This document shows positions 9,104 through 18,288 of a stretch of 64,000 nt of DNA, piece after piece. The position numbers were made by a program, and so were the translations under genes. The DNA is from Oscillospiraceae bacterium. GTDB lineage: Bacteria; Bacillota; Clostridia; Oscillospirales; Ruminococcaceae. Below the pieces are notes generated by a model that worked only from the letters and a program-made list of their open reading frames with translations, ran no database searches and was not told the origin of the DNA. The stretch is taken from positions 62,001 to 126,000 of the forward strand of contig CACZDM010000001.1 in NCBI GenBank assembly GCA_902779915.1. Reading direction: 5' to 3'. Every line of letters begins with the position of its first letter. Within the stretch, counting starts at the first letter, position 1.

Positions 9104-10063
9104 ATGGGAATATTGGTGGTGTTAGGAGTTTTGCTGGTGGTTTTGGCTCTTTTAGGGGTTTCAGCCGTTAAAATTGTCCCCCAGTCTAAAGTTTATGTTG
9201 TTGAACGCCTCGGGTCATATCAAGCAACTTGGAACACTGGCATACACGTAAAACTTCCAATTTTTGACGTTGTCAGGAGAAAAGTCTCTTTGAAGGAGCG
9301 CGTTGTTGATTTCCCGCCCCAGCCTGTGATAACCAAGGATAACGTGACCATGCAAATAGACACTGTTGTTTTCTATCAAGTGACCGACGCTAAGTTATAC
9401 ACATATGGAGTGGATAACCCATTGCTTGCGATTGAAAACCTAACCGCAACAACTCTTCGAAATATAATTGGCGATCTGGAACTGGACCACACCCTAACAA
9501 GTCGCGACGTTATCAACACCAGAATAACAGCCATTTTGGACGAAGCTTCGGATAAGTGGGGAATTAAGGTTAATCGCGTTGAACTGAAAAACATCGTCCC
9601 TCCTGCTGAAATCCAAAACGCAATGGAAAAACAAATGAAAGCTGAACGCGAGCGGAGGCAACTGATTTTGCAGGCTGAAGGGCGAAAAAATGCTGATATT
9701 TTGGTTGCAGAAGGAGAAAAACGCGCCCAAGTTCTCCACGCAGAGGCTGAAAAAGAGTCCCTAATCCTCCATGCCGAAGCTGTCCGCGAGCAATCCATTA
9801 AAGAAGCTGAAGGAAAGGCCAAGGCCATAGAAATCGTCCAGCTGGCAACGGCTCATGGGCTTAAGATGCTGACGGATGTTGGCGTTTCCAAAGCTGTTAT
9901 TGCTTTAAAATCTTTGGAAGCGTTTGAAAAGGTTTCTGATGGCAAAGCAACAAAAATAATAGTTCCAAGCGAAATTCAATCTGTTGCGGCTTTGGCGGCT
10001 TCAGTCAAGGGGCTGTTTGAGGATGAACCCTCTTCAAAATCAAAGCCCGCCAACAAAGCCTAG
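9104..10063 (+). CDS. SPFH/band-7 domain protein (QmcA/stomatin-like)
   Basis: A single N-terminal transmembrane helix (residues 1-20) is followed by an SPFH domain ('KIVPQSKVYVVERLGSYQAT') and a long charged coiled coil rich in Ala/Glu/Lys ('AEAEKESLILHAEAVREQ', about residues 165-245), the layout of stomatin/QmcA proteins that oligomerise into membrane-bound cages. AAAGGAGG stands properly before the ATG. With the adjacent nfeD it forms the usual two-gene unit; the C-terminus is short and polar. Confidence 0.95.
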   Translation: MGILVVLGVLLVVLALLGVSAVKIVPQSKVYVVERLGSYQATWNTGIHVKLPIFDVVRRKVSLKERVVDFPPQPVITKDNVTMQIDTVVFYQVTDAKLYTYGVDNPLLAIENLTATTLRNIIGDLELDHTLTSRDVINTRITAILDEASDKWGIKVNRVELKNIVPPAEIQNAMEKQMKAERERRQLILQAEGRKNADILVAEGEKRAQVLHAEAEKESLILHAEAVREQSIKEAEGKAKAIEIVQLATAHGLKMLTDVGVSKAVIALKSLEAFEKVSDGKATKIIVPSEIQSVAALAASVKGLFEDEPSSKSKPANKA

Positions 10064-10097
10064 GTTGTGTTTTGGTTTTATAAAATTTAATATTTAA

Positions 10098-10190
10098 AAT
10101 GTCGGGAGCTTGTGATTTCAGGCTGAGAGGAAGGAATTTTAAACCTTCGACCGAATGGACCTGATTTGGGTAATGCCAACGCGGGGAAAG
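10098..10190 (+). promoter_or_regulatory. TPP (thiamine pyrophosphate) riboswitch
   Basis: The conserved THI-element blocks occur in order: GGGAGC, then CAGGCTGAGAGG (pyrimidine-sensor helix), a short variable hairpin, ACCTGATTTGGGTAATGCCA and ACGCGGGGAAAG. It precedes thiT and should repress it when TPP is plentiful. The following T-rich stretch to about 10250 is the probable expression platform; I did not resolve a clean terminator there. Confidence 0.92.
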
Positions 10191-10276
10191 TTTTTTGTTT
10201 TTGGTTTCTAGCGAAAGTTGTCAGGTTTTTGATGGCTTTTGCTTTTTTTATTAAAAAAGAGGTTGGTGACATAAAA

Positions 10277-10804
10277 TTGAGACTCAATAAAATAACATTT
10301 TGTTCAATCCTGATTTCGCTTGCAATAGCTGGATCTTTCGTTCCTATATTTTCGCTGCCTTTTGGCGGATCTGTAACTATGTTTAGCATGCTTTTTATTT
10401 GCTTAACAGGATATTTTTATGGCGCAAAATTTGGAATGGCTTCTGGGCTTGCTTTTGGCCTGATAAAACTAATTCTAAAGCCAAGTTTTGTCCATCCCGT
10501 TCAATTAATAATTGATTATGTCTTCTCTTTCTCGGCTCTGGGCGTTTCAGGATTTTTTAAAGACGCCAAAAACGGCCTGGTTAAAGGATATATTGTTGGC
10601 GTCCTCGGAAGATATTTGTTTTCGGTTTTGTCTGGTTTTATATTTTTTGGCCAGTATGCATGGGACGGCTGGGGAGCTTTGCCATATTCAATGGTGTATA
10701 ACGGATCGTATTTGTTTTGCGAGGCAATCCTAAGCGTCATATTGATTAAACTGCCAATTTTTAATAAAACAGTCGAAAAAATTAAAAAAACAGCAAATAA
10801 ATAA
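10277..10804 (+). CDS. thiT: thiamine ECF transporter S-component ThiT
   Basis: ThiT is the membrane substrate-binding subunit that delivers thiamine to the shared energising ECF module. About 175 residues with six hydrophobic segments; 'SGFIFFGQYAWDGWGALPY' with a following 'YNGSYL' closely matches the thiamine-binding region of known ThiT (for example 'AGIIFWSQYAWKGWGA' in Lactococcus). The frame is open back to 10166, but that region is riboswitch. TTG at 10277 has GGTGA seven bases upstream and gives a family-typical length. The TPP riboswitch independently supports the thiamine assignment. The energising ECF subunits are not in the window. Confidence 0.93.
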   Translation: MRLNKITFCSILISLAIAGSFVPIFSLPFGGSVTMFSMLFICLTGYFYGAKFGMASGLAFGLIKLILKPSFVHPVQLIIDYVFSFSALGVSGFFKDAKNGLVKGYIVGVLGRYLFSVLSGFIFFGQYAWDGWGALPYSMVYNGSYLFCEAILSVILIKLPIFNKTVEKIKKTANK

Positions 10805-10828
10805 ACATATTTATATGTCCATGCACAA

Positions 10829-10873
10829 AACCCCTCTAATTCGCATATATAATAATTAGAGGTGGTTTTTTTT
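10829..10873 (+). terminator. thiT terminator overlapping the sigK ribosome-binding site
   Basis: CCTCTAATT (10833-10841) pairs perfectly with AATTAGAGG (10854-10862), extendable by AACC/GGTT with a bulge, and is followed by eight T residues. The 3' arm contains AGAGGTGG, the apparent Shine-Dalgarno of sigK, and the T-run runs into the TTG start codon. Confidence 0.75.
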
Positions 10874-11558
10874 GATTATAGAAACATTTGCTCAAATTTT
10901 AAAACATATTTTATTTTTAGCCCTACATATTGAAGGAAATTCTTTTCCAAAACCTCTGTCAGCCAAAAAAGAGCGCGAGTGTTTTGAAAAAATGAAAAAC
11001 AAAGATCCTCAGGCGCGAGATCTATTAATAAAACACAATTTGCGACTTGTTGCCCACATAGCAAAAAAATACTATTCGTCAACCAAGGATCAAGACGACC
11101 TGATCTCAATCGGAGCAATCGGCCTGATAAAAGCTGTTGAAAGCTATGATTTTGAAAAAGGAATAAAATTTGCAACATACGCAGCCAGATGCATCGAAAA
11201 TGAGATACTTATGCACTTTCGCTCTCTAAAAAAATCTGCTAATGACATATATATTAGTGATGCCATAGACACAGACAAAGACGGCAACACCCTCTCATTT
11301 TCAGATATACTGGCGGATGATGGAGACGTTGCGGATGCTGTCGAATTAAAATGCAAATCTGATGCATTATACAAATATGTCCAAAATATTCTAGGTGAGC
11401 GTGAAAAAAAAGTCATAATGTTCCGATATGGCCTATACGGAGGAACTCCTTTAACGCAGCGAGAAACAGCCAAAAAACTGAATATATCAAGATCATATGT
11501 TTCAAGAATTGAAAAAAAAGCGCTGGAAACCCTAAACAAAGCCTTTAACAAAAACTAA
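10872..11558 (+). CDS. sigK: RNA polymerase sporulation sigma factor SigK
   Basis: SigK drives late mother-cell gene expression during sporulation. The 228 residues match SigK throughout: a hydrophobic pro-sequence followed by 'NSFPKPLS', region 2 ('IKHNLRLVAHIAKKY', 'DLISIGAIGLIKAVESYD', 'FATYAARCIENEILMHFRSLKK') and region 4 ending 'LNISRSYVSRIEKKALE'. The gene is continuous, with no interrupting skin-type element. The pro-sequence suggests synthesis as pro-sigma-K; the processing protease is not in the window. The start is TTG at 10872 after GAGGTGG. Confidence 0.96.
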   Translation: MIIETFAQILKHILFLALHIEGNSFPKPLSAKKERECFEKMKNKDPQARDLLIKHNLRLVAHIAKKYYSSTKDQDDLISIGAIGLIKAVESYDFEKGIKFATYAARCIENEILMHFRSLKKSANDIYISDAIDTDKDGNTLSFSDILADDGDVADAVELKCKSDALYKYVQNILGEREKKVIMFRYGLYGGTPLTQRETAKKLNISRSYVSRIEKKALETLNKAFNKN

Positions 11559-11579
11559 TAATATTTTGATATATAGACT

Positions 11580-11951
11580 TTATTTGACTTCGGTCACATT
11601 TTTAGTCAATCCTTTAACAGAATCAACTGGAACGGTAAATATTATACCTGAGTTTTCTTTAGATAAAGGTCCTATGATTTTTTCGACAACCTCATAAAAC
11701 ATTTTTTCTTGGACATCGTCAACAATCGTAAAAATAGTCTTGTTTTCATCACTCGTTGAGCTCTCAAGCAAGGCTTTAAGCGAATTAATGATAATGCTTT
11801 CATATGTGTTGGAAGATTTGGATTTATATATTGATCTTGCCATTCCAATTGAATTTATTATTGTTGCTCCCCTTAAACCGTTTTTAGACAACTCGATCAA
11901 AAGCTCATCCAATTTGCTTATGTCGTTTAAAACAAAAATCAACGCTTTCAT
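11580..11951 (-). CDS. PII-like small regulatory protein
   Basis: A 123-residue protein with a ferredoxin-like pattern: 'MKALIFVLNDISKLDELLIELSKNG' then 'GATIINSIGMARSIY', a variable loop, and 'TIFTIVDDVQEKMFYEVVEKIIG' ending 'GIIFTVPVDSVKGL'. This resembles the PII-like/NIL-type proteins widespread in Clostridia, whose ligand is generally unknown. ATG at 11951 is chosen because AGGAGA lies nine bases upstream; an ATG at 11960 directly abuts that site. It converges with sigK and has its own promoter. Confidence 0.75.
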   Translation of the reverse strand: MKALIFVLNDISKLDELLIELSKNGLRGATIINSIGMARSIYKSKSSNTYESIIINSLKALLESSTSDENKTIFTIVDDVQEKMFYEVVEKIIGPLSKENSGIIFTVPVDSVKGLTKNVTEVK

Positions 11952-12003
11952 AAAAATCATTCTCCTATCAAATATTAATATGCCCTGTCACCCGATATCT
12001 AGC

Positions 12004-12032
12004 ATTATACCACATTTAACCGCCAATATCAA
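12004..12032 (-). promoter_or_regulatory. promoter of the PII-like gene
   Basis: Minus strand: TTGATA (12032-12027), 17 bases, TATAAT (12009-12004). Confidence 0.82.
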
Positions 12033-12138
12033 TAACAAAAAGGTTACATATGATTAAAATATTGTTGGCCTGCAATTGATTTTTCACATCGCACATAATT
12101 TAGCACAACAGTAAAAAATAACTGTTGGTATTTTTTTA

Positions 12139-12250
12139 TTGGGTTATATTTGTTTCAATCTATCCTTAATAAGCGGTAGGTGAGCTCCCTCAAGAGCCTC
12201 TTTTCTCAAAAAACCAAGCCCTAAATTTGATCAACTATTTGAAATAATCA
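12139..12250 (+). repeat. partial copy of the inverted-repeat element (one arm)
   Basis: TTGGGTTATATTTGTTTC at 12139 followed by 'TAATAAGCGGTAGGTGAGCTCC', matching the outer end and the inner boundary motif of the other copies with the middle deleted. No partner arm is recognisable before gdhA. The rest of the gap (12033-12138 and 12250-12410) is AT-rich and holds nothing I can name. Confidence 0.6.
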
Positions 12251-12412
12251 AATTCAAATCTTGCAAAAAAAGGTCAAAACAAAAACTCAATTTAAAAATA
12301 TATTGCAAGCTATCCAAGCAAAAACAACGATAAATTCAAAATATTCCAAACAGAAGCATTAAAAATTATGAAACTTTAAAATAAAAAAAATTCAAAAAAT
12401 AAAAATATTCTC

Positions 12413-12441
12413 TTGCAATTTTAAAAAAACCGTGATATAAT
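12413..12441 (+). promoter_or_regulatory. promoter of gdhA
   Basis: TTGCAA (12413-12418), 17-base spacer, TATAAT (12436-12441); AAAGGAG ribosome-binding site follows before the ATG at 12481. Confidence 0.82.
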
Positions 12442-12462
12442 GATTTTGTTTTGAAAAATTAG

Positions 12463-13830
<1,368 letters not shown>

Positions 13831-13858
13831 AAAAACAAAACGAAAACAAAGCAATAAA

Positions 13859-13904
13859 CAAAAAGCCGCAAATTCCCAAATTTAGGGGGAGATGTGGCTT
13901 TTTT
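13859..13904. terminator. terminator between gdhA and the S1-protein gene
   Basis: AAAAAGCCGCA (from 13860) pairs with TGTGGCTTTTTT (to 13904) across an internal loop, giving U-tracts in both directions for the convergent genes. Confidence 0.7.
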
Positions 13905-13922
13905 GGCGCAAAAATCAAAAGC

Positions 13923-14411
13923 TCAACGCCTTTTGGAATATGAACCTCTTTTGCCGTCAAGGTTTTTCTTTATGTCTGAAATTTTTTCCTCGCTGTTTTT
14001 CTTGAAACGGATCAACATTTCCTCAAATGTTAAGGGCTCTTCCTTTTTGGGAAGAGGGTTGTGGACCTTTGGGGACTCGGCCGGACGAAAAACGCTTTTA
14101 GCAGGTTTTTGATTTTTATCTTTTGAAAAATCACGCTTGTCTTTTTCGGCGTCTGCGCCTGTTTTTTTGCTTTTAACAACAGTTCCGCCGTCTTTCAGAG
14201 ACAAACTCAACCTTTTTTCATCCGCCGTTAAAACTTTGACTTTAACAATATCTCCTCTCTCCAAAAAATCCGCAACATCAGTCACATAATCCTTAGAGAT
14301 TTCAGAAATATGGACAAGCCCCGTCACCCCATCATCTATCTCAACAAACGCCCCAAAATTGGTTATTCCCGTAACCTTTCCCTCAACTATAGCTCCAATA
14401 TCAAGCTGCAT
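13923..14411 (-). CDS. S1-domain RNA-binding protein (YabR-like)
   Basis: An N-terminal S1 RNA-binding domain (residues 1-75: 'GAIVEGKVTGITNFGAFVEI', 'GLVHISEIS') is followed by a basic, disordered tail of Lys/Ser/Pro and a C-terminal helix. This matches the YabR/general stress protein 13 family, which associates with ribosomes, and its usual place beside divIC. Ribosome-binding site AAGGAGG before ATG at 14411. Last gene of the hup-proximal minus-strand cluster; genes are closely packed upstream (divIC ends 37 bases away). Confidence 0.9.
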   Translation of the reverse strand: MQLDIGAIVEGKVTGITNFGAFVEIDDGVTGLVHISEISKDYVTDVADFLERGDIVKVKVLTADEKRLSLSLKDGGTVVKSKKTGADAEKDKRDFSKDKNQKPAKSVFRPAESPKVHNPLPKKEEPLTFEEMLIRFKKNSEEKISDIKKNLDGKRGSYSKRR

Positions 14412-14447
14412 ATAATTTAAAGAACCTCCTTAAAAAATAAAAAATAA

Positions 14448-14747
14448 TCATTCTTTTGCCACATCGATAAAAACTCGCTCTAAAGGAGACACAAGATTCA
14501 ACTTTTCCCTCGCAACCTTCGCAATATATTCATCGGTTATCCCAAAATCCAGCTGCTGTTGAATCATCTCATTTTTCTTAGCTTGAGCCTTGACTTTTTC
14601 TCTGAGCGCATCCAGCTCATGACTCTTTTTTGAAATGCTGGTTTGAACGCCAACCAAATTAAAAACCAGCCACATCGCAAAAACCACAAACAACAACCTA
14701 AAAACTAATTTTTTAAATTTCTTTCTGTTTGTTTTAAATTTAAACAT
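14448..14747 (-). CDS. divIC: septum formation initiator DivIC/FtsB family
   Basis: A 99-residue bitopic protein: short basic cytoplasmic end, one transmembrane helix (about residues 12-30, 'LVFRLLFVVFAMWLVFNLV'), then a coiled coil ('SKKSHELDALREKVKAQAKK') and a conserved tail 'YIAKVAREKLNLVSPLE'. DivIC forms the DivIB-FtsL complex that activates septal peptidoglycan synthesis. Placed between yabQ and the S1 gene as in many spore formers. Confidence 0.93.
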   Translation of the reverse strand: MFKFKTNRKKFKKLVFRLLFVVFAMWLVFNLVGVQTSISKKSHELDALREKVKAQAKKNEMIQQQLDFGITDEYIAKVAREKLNLVSPLERVFIDVAKE

Positions 14748-14773
14748 AAAGCACCCTTTTTTAAACAGCTAAA

Positions 14774-15274
14774 TCACTTGTCACTTTTTGACCTCACCTT
14801 ATTATACACCGATATGCCCTTAAAATGCAAGAATTTTTTTTTAATTTGGAAATATTTTTTTATTTTTCGCCTAAAACTTTTCAAAAATTTCTGAAATATA
14901 TGTGCTGTTTTTAGAAATAATTTCCTGACTGGCCAGGTTAACCCCCAAACAAATTTATGAATGAAGTGTATAATAATTTTGAAAACAGCAAAAACAACAT
15001 GACCAATTGTTAAATAATAGATCAAAAAACCTAAAAATTCGCCCAACAAAACAAAAAGCCTGAATCCACCAAAAGTAAAAAAATAAAAAAATATCAACGT
15101 TAATATGCAAATTATTGCAAAATATATGATGTCCTGCAAAAAAATAAACATCCTGCCCAGAGGAATTCCAAGCCGCAGTATCCTAAAAATGTCCCATAAC
15201 GCCCCAAAAATGGCGCCCAGACCTAAAGACATGAAAAAAACTATAACGGAAGGCGAAAAAGACATATGCATCAC
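14774..15274 (-). CDS. yabQ: spore cortex biosynthesis protein YabQ
   Basis: 166 residues with four hydrophobic segments in the first 110 residues and a basic C-terminal tail; the first segment reads 'VIVFFMSLGLGAIFGALWD' followed by 'IFRILRLGIP', the typical YabQ opening. YabQ is a sigma-E controlled mother-cell membrane protein required for spore cortex formation. The GTG start (15274) overlaps the yabP TGA, so the two are translationally coupled; an ATG three bases later is equally possible. Confidence 0.9.
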   Translation of the reverse strand: MMHMSFSPSVIVFFMSLGLGAIFGALWDIFRILRLGIPLGRMFIFLQDIIYFAIICILTLIFFYFFTFGGFRLFVLLGEFLGFLIYYLTIGHVVFAVFKIIIHFIHKFVWGLTWPVRKLFLKTAHIFQKFLKSFRRKIKKYFQIKKKFLHFKGISVYNKVRSKSDK

Positions 15275-15552
15275 TTAAACAGCTTAGAAATGAAGTTGGA
15301 CGCTGTTTTTGGCTCGCGGTTTGAATAAAAAAAGGTGTCTATTTTCCCCGACAAATTAAGCTCACCATTTTGTGTGTTAAACTTGTTTATATGCAAATTT
15401 GAGCCCTTAATCGTTAAAAATCCCATCTCTGTGAATGCGCAAACCTGTTTTTCATCAAAACTGTCAACATCACTAACGCCCGAAACGCTCAGCTTGCTCC
15501 TGTTTTCTAAAATTATGTTGTGAGCCATTTTTGTCTTTTTTTCATCAGCCAC
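15271..15552 (-). CDS. yabP: sporulation protein YabP
   Basis: About 93 residues of beta-rich sequence: 'HNIILENRSKLSVSGVSDVD' then 'FDEKQVCAFTEMGFLTIKG' and 'LNLSGKIDTFFY', the YabP/YqfC family pattern. YabP is made in the mother cell and needed for cortex and coat assembly together with YabQ. GTG at 15552 has GGGAGGA seven bases upstream; the longer frame to 15570 would place the start before that site. Overlaps yabQ by four bases. Confidence 0.9.
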   Translation of the reverse strand: MADEKKTKMAHNIILENRSKLSVSGVSDVDSFDEKQVCAFTEMGFLTIKGSNLHINKFNTQNGELNLSGKIDTFFYSNREPKTASNFISKLFK

Positions 15553-15624
15553 GACCCAGTCCTCCCACATATTTTTAATATATAAAATGACTATTCGCGT
15601 TTTGGTTAAAATATGCTTTAATTT

Positions 15625-15864
15625 TTAAACAATTTCAAACATTTCACCAACATCCTGCTTGTTTGCGTGTTCTAAAATTTTTTTAACCCTGAACTTTTGA
15701 GAGCCAGACCCAATATTAATTTCAATAATATCGTTTTCTTTGACTGTGTATGAAGCGCGCGCAACCTTTTGATTGACCAAAACCTTCCCAGAATCACACG
15801 CTTCGTTTGCAACAGTTCGCCGCTTAACCAACCTTGAAACTTTTAAAAATTTATCAAGTCTCAA
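15625..15864 (-). CDS. rqcP: S4-domain RNA-binding protein RqcP (YabO)
   Basis: A 79-residue S4 domain: 'LRLDKFLKVSRLVKRRT' then 'ACDSGKVLVNQKVARASYTV'. RqcP assists RqcH in alanine tailing during ribosome-associated quality control. TTG at 15864 is chosen because GAGAGGGG lies seven bases upstream and the family normally begins at MRLDKFLKVSR; an ATG seven codons earlier has only a weak site. It lies between hup and yabP. Confidence 0.93.
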   Translation of the reverse strand: MRLDKFLKVSRLVKRRTVANEACDSGKVLVNQKVARASYTVKENDIIEINIGSGSQKFRVKKILEHANKQDVGEMFEIV

Positions 15865-16110
15865 ATGTTTTCCCCTCTCCATCAAAATTTTTATCCCATA
15901 TATTTAAAATATCACGCAATCTATTTTTTCACTCTGGACACCAACCAAACGCCGCTTAAAACTCGGCCACCTATCATGTTCACTATATCATATATCTTCA
16001 ACCATGTCAAGCGATCTTGATGTGCTGCAATAAAGTGTGTGTTTATGTATTCTTTTGATATGATACAATTAATTGATTTGATTAATAAATTTCAAACTGC
16101 CCCTAAACGA

Positions 16111-16155
16111 AAAATAAACTGCGCTATCAAAAAGCAAAAATCTGATAGCGCAATT
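16111..16155 (-). terminator. hup terminator
   Basis: TGCGCTATCA (16120-16129) pairs perfectly with TGATAGCGCA (16143-16152); on the minus strand this is followed by GTTTATTTTT. Confidence 0.85.
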
Positions 16156-16173
16156 TCATAAACCTCGATTTAT

Positions 16174-16449
16174 CTACCTGGCAACAGCCTCTTTTAAAGA
16201 CTTCCCTGCCTTAAAAGCCGGAACACGACCCGCAGGAATGATCATTGGCTCACCATTTGCAGGGTTTCTTCCTTCGCGCTCTTTTCTGTCTCGAACCTCA
16301 AAAGTTCCAAATCCAACAATCTGAACCTTATCGCCAGAAACTAAAGCATCTGTCACAGCGGACAAAAAGCCAGAAACCACCTTTTCTGTGTCTTTTTTTG
16401 TTAGACCTGCGGACTCCGCAACAATACTGATTAAATTTGATTTAGTCAT
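16174..16449 (-). CDS. hup: HU family DNA-binding protein
   Basis: 91 residues with the HU fold: 'MTKSNLISIVAESAGLTKKD', 'ALVSGDKVQIVGFGTFEVRD' and the arm signature 'GRNPANGEPMIIPA'. HU bends and compacts DNA. The ATG at 16449 is preceded by GGAGGT at seven bases; the frame is open to 16473 but that lies upstream of the site. Own terminator downstream, so transcription is separated from rqcP. Confidence 0.97.
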   Translation of the reverse strand: MTKSNLISIVAESAGLTKKDTEKVVSGFLSAVTDALVSGDKVQIVGFGTFEVRDRKEREGRNPANGEPMIIPAGRVPAFKAGKSLKEAVAR

Positions 16450-17078
16450 CTGGATAACCTCCATCTTTAACATAGAATTTTGTTTTTGATCGACAAACCA
16501 TATACCAATATCAAAAGTTTAATGTATTTTTAACAAAATTATACACCCAGTTTTAGATTATGTCAACTACTTTTTTTAATAATTTTTTTTGCAAATTAAA
16601 TAAACTCAAAAATATAACTCCCAGTAAATAAAAAGCTGTAGCTAACTCAATTAAAACAACAGACAAAAAAGGCTTTAATAAAGAGCATTTTTCGCAACGA
16701 TCTGAAATTTAACTTTAGTTAAAAACACAAAAAATATTTTACTCACATTCTTCTCATTTTTTAGTTAAATATTCAACATAAACAAAATTATCGCATATTG
16801 GTATATGGTTTTTTGTGAAATGTGTTAGCTAAAAATATGCAATTAGTCGAATTAAATATCACCAAATATAGTGTATATAGTCAGCAACAACAACCAATTA
16901 GCAAACTTCATATTATATATTAGCCAAATAATGCGATTAATGCAAGCTTTTTTTTGAAATTTAATGTGGATAAAATTAGCAAATCAAAAGTCTTTGTCGA
17001 AAATGAAAAACTCATCCTTTAAAAAAACTACATAGTTTAAAATATATGCAACCAACAATAAAAATTAAATTTGTTTTT
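16450..17078. other. AT-rich intergenic stretch with a 17-bp inverted repeat
   Basis: No credible gene. It contains AAACCATATACCAATAT at 16495-16511 and its exact reverse complement at 16795-16811, 283 bases apart; the first copy lies 45 bases upstream of the hup start, where hup regulation would act. Confidence 0.7.
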
Positions 17079-17372
17079 TTAAACTGCAGATGCTTTTATA
17101 TATCGATCTATCCAAATCCCAGCGAGATCTAATGCATCAAAAAGCCCTTTTTTAACACTGTTTTTTAAAACCAGATCTTTAGGCGAAGTTTGGGGGTCGG
17201 TTGAAATAAGCTGAACCTGAATATCATCGCTTATGTTTAATTTTCCAAACTCATGACTTGATTTAACAGTTAGCATAGCAACAGCTTTTTCGCGCATATC
17301 GCCGTAATATATCGTTTTCCCTTTCCTGACCAGGGGCCTTTTTTTATATAAAAAGAAATTGCTTTTTTTCAT
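17079..17372 (-). CDS. conserved-looking small protein of unknown function
   Basis: A 97-residue basic protein I do not recognise. It has a pattern of short beta strands ('TIYYGDMREKAVAMLTVKSS', 'DDIQVQLISTDP') ending in a helix 'LFDALDLAGIWIDRYIKASA'. No signal peptide or membrane segment. AAGGAG lies upstream of the ATG at 17372 with a rather long gap of about 13 bases; a GTG at 17384 is too close to it. It lies downstream of pduL on the same strand and may be co-transcribed. Confidence 0.62.
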   Translation of the reverse strand: MKKSNFFLYKKRPLVRKGKTIYYGDMREKAVAMLTVKSSHEFGKLNISDDIQVQLISTDPQTSPKDLVLKNSVKKGLFDALDLAGIWIDRYIKASAV

Positions 17373-17438
17373 TTTTCGTCTCACACTCCTTTGATATATA
17401 TTTTTACTTTAAAAAATCAGAAATAATTCACACAAAAA

Positions 17439-18017
17439 TTATATTTTAACAATTTTACCTCTGGAGTCTTGCCAACATCCCGCAGCGTTAGCTTCATCAG
17501 TGTCTATATGCATCGCAAGCAAAAAATTGGGCGAAACCCTAAAAACAACATCCCCAAAAATCAACCTCCGCTCAGAACTTTCAACCAAAACCCAAACGAT
17601 TTCGCCGTCTTTTATCCCCAAATTTTTAGCATCTTCAACTGTTGCGTGTATATGTCGCTTGGCAACAATCAGGCCATTTTCAATCTCAAGCTCGCCTTCA
17701 GGCCCAACCAGTTTGCATCCCGCGCTTAATTCTAAATCGCCAGATTCTCTCAAAGGAGCCCGAACGCCCAATTTTCGCGCATCCGTTTGAGAAACCTCAA
17801 CCTGAACATAATCCCTTTGGGGGCCGATGATTGAGACATTTTCAATTTTTGATTTCGCGCCAATAATGTCAATCTTTTCCTCGCAGACATATTGACCAGG
17901 TTGCGAAAGCTGTTTTTTAGGCGTCAGAGCATAATTTTTCCCAAACAAAACATCAACCGCTTCTTTGTTTAAGTGAGCGTGACGCGCCGAAACTTCAATA
18001 ACAAAAGACTTTTCCAT
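17439..18017 (-). CDS. pduL: PduL-type phosphate acyltransferase
   Basis: PduL exchanges acyl groups between CoA and phosphate (acetyl/propionyl-CoA to acyl-phosphate), unrelated in fold to Pta. The two zinc-binding repeats are visible: 'VSARHAHLNKEAVDVLFG' near the N-terminus and 'AKRHIHATVEDAKNLGIKDG' about 115 residues later, plus 'GPQRDYVQVEVSQTDAR'. ATG at 18017 has GGGAAG upstream; the frame continues to 18098 without a better site. There is no N-terminal microcompartment-targeting helix and no shell gene nearby, so a cytosolic phosphotransacetylase role is inferred. Confidence 0.93.
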   Translation of the reverse strand: MEKSFVIEVSARHAHLNKEAVDVLFGKNYALTPKKQLSQPGQYVCEEKIDIIGAKSKIENVSIIGPQRDYVQVEVSQTDARKLGVRAPLRESGDLELSAGCKLVGPEGELEIENGLIVAKRHIHATVEDAKNLGIKDGEIVWVLVESSERRLIFGDVVFRVSPNFLLAMHIDTDEANAAGCWQDSRGKIVKI

Positions 18018-18180
18018 TTTCTTCCCGCATAACCCCCTTTTTTTAATATAAAACACTAAATCCACGTCTATTATAATACTTTTTTTAGGTAATTGCAATA
18101 AAAACTCAAAAAATTTTTAGAGATCACTGCGAAAACAAAGCAATACATAATGTATATATTAATCACTATATGCTAAAAAA

Positions 18181-18222
18181 TAAAAACACACCAAATTAAA
18201 AGCAAAATGTGTGTGTTTTTAT
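18181..18222. terminator. terminator after rplA
   Basis: TAAAAACACACC pairs with TGTGTGTGTTTTTA across a 15-base loop; symmetrical A/T runs allow function on either strand, here ending rpmG-secE-nusG-rplK-rplA. Confidence 0.8.
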
Positions 18223-18288
18223 TGAAACTTATTATTTATATTTAACGCTGTTTACCGGCGCTTCCACCACAAAACAACCCGCAACAAC

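Noticed and set aside
9376..9828. 150-codon antisense ORF under the SPFH gene
   Set aside because: Shadow of the SPFH gene's strong codon bias; Ser/Phe/Ala-rich nonsense with no start signals.
10844..10853. Sigma-E-type promoter CATATATAAT for sigK
   Set aside because: The -10 resembles a sigma-E box, but no suitable -35 lies 13-15 bases upstream, so I did not annotate it as a promoter.
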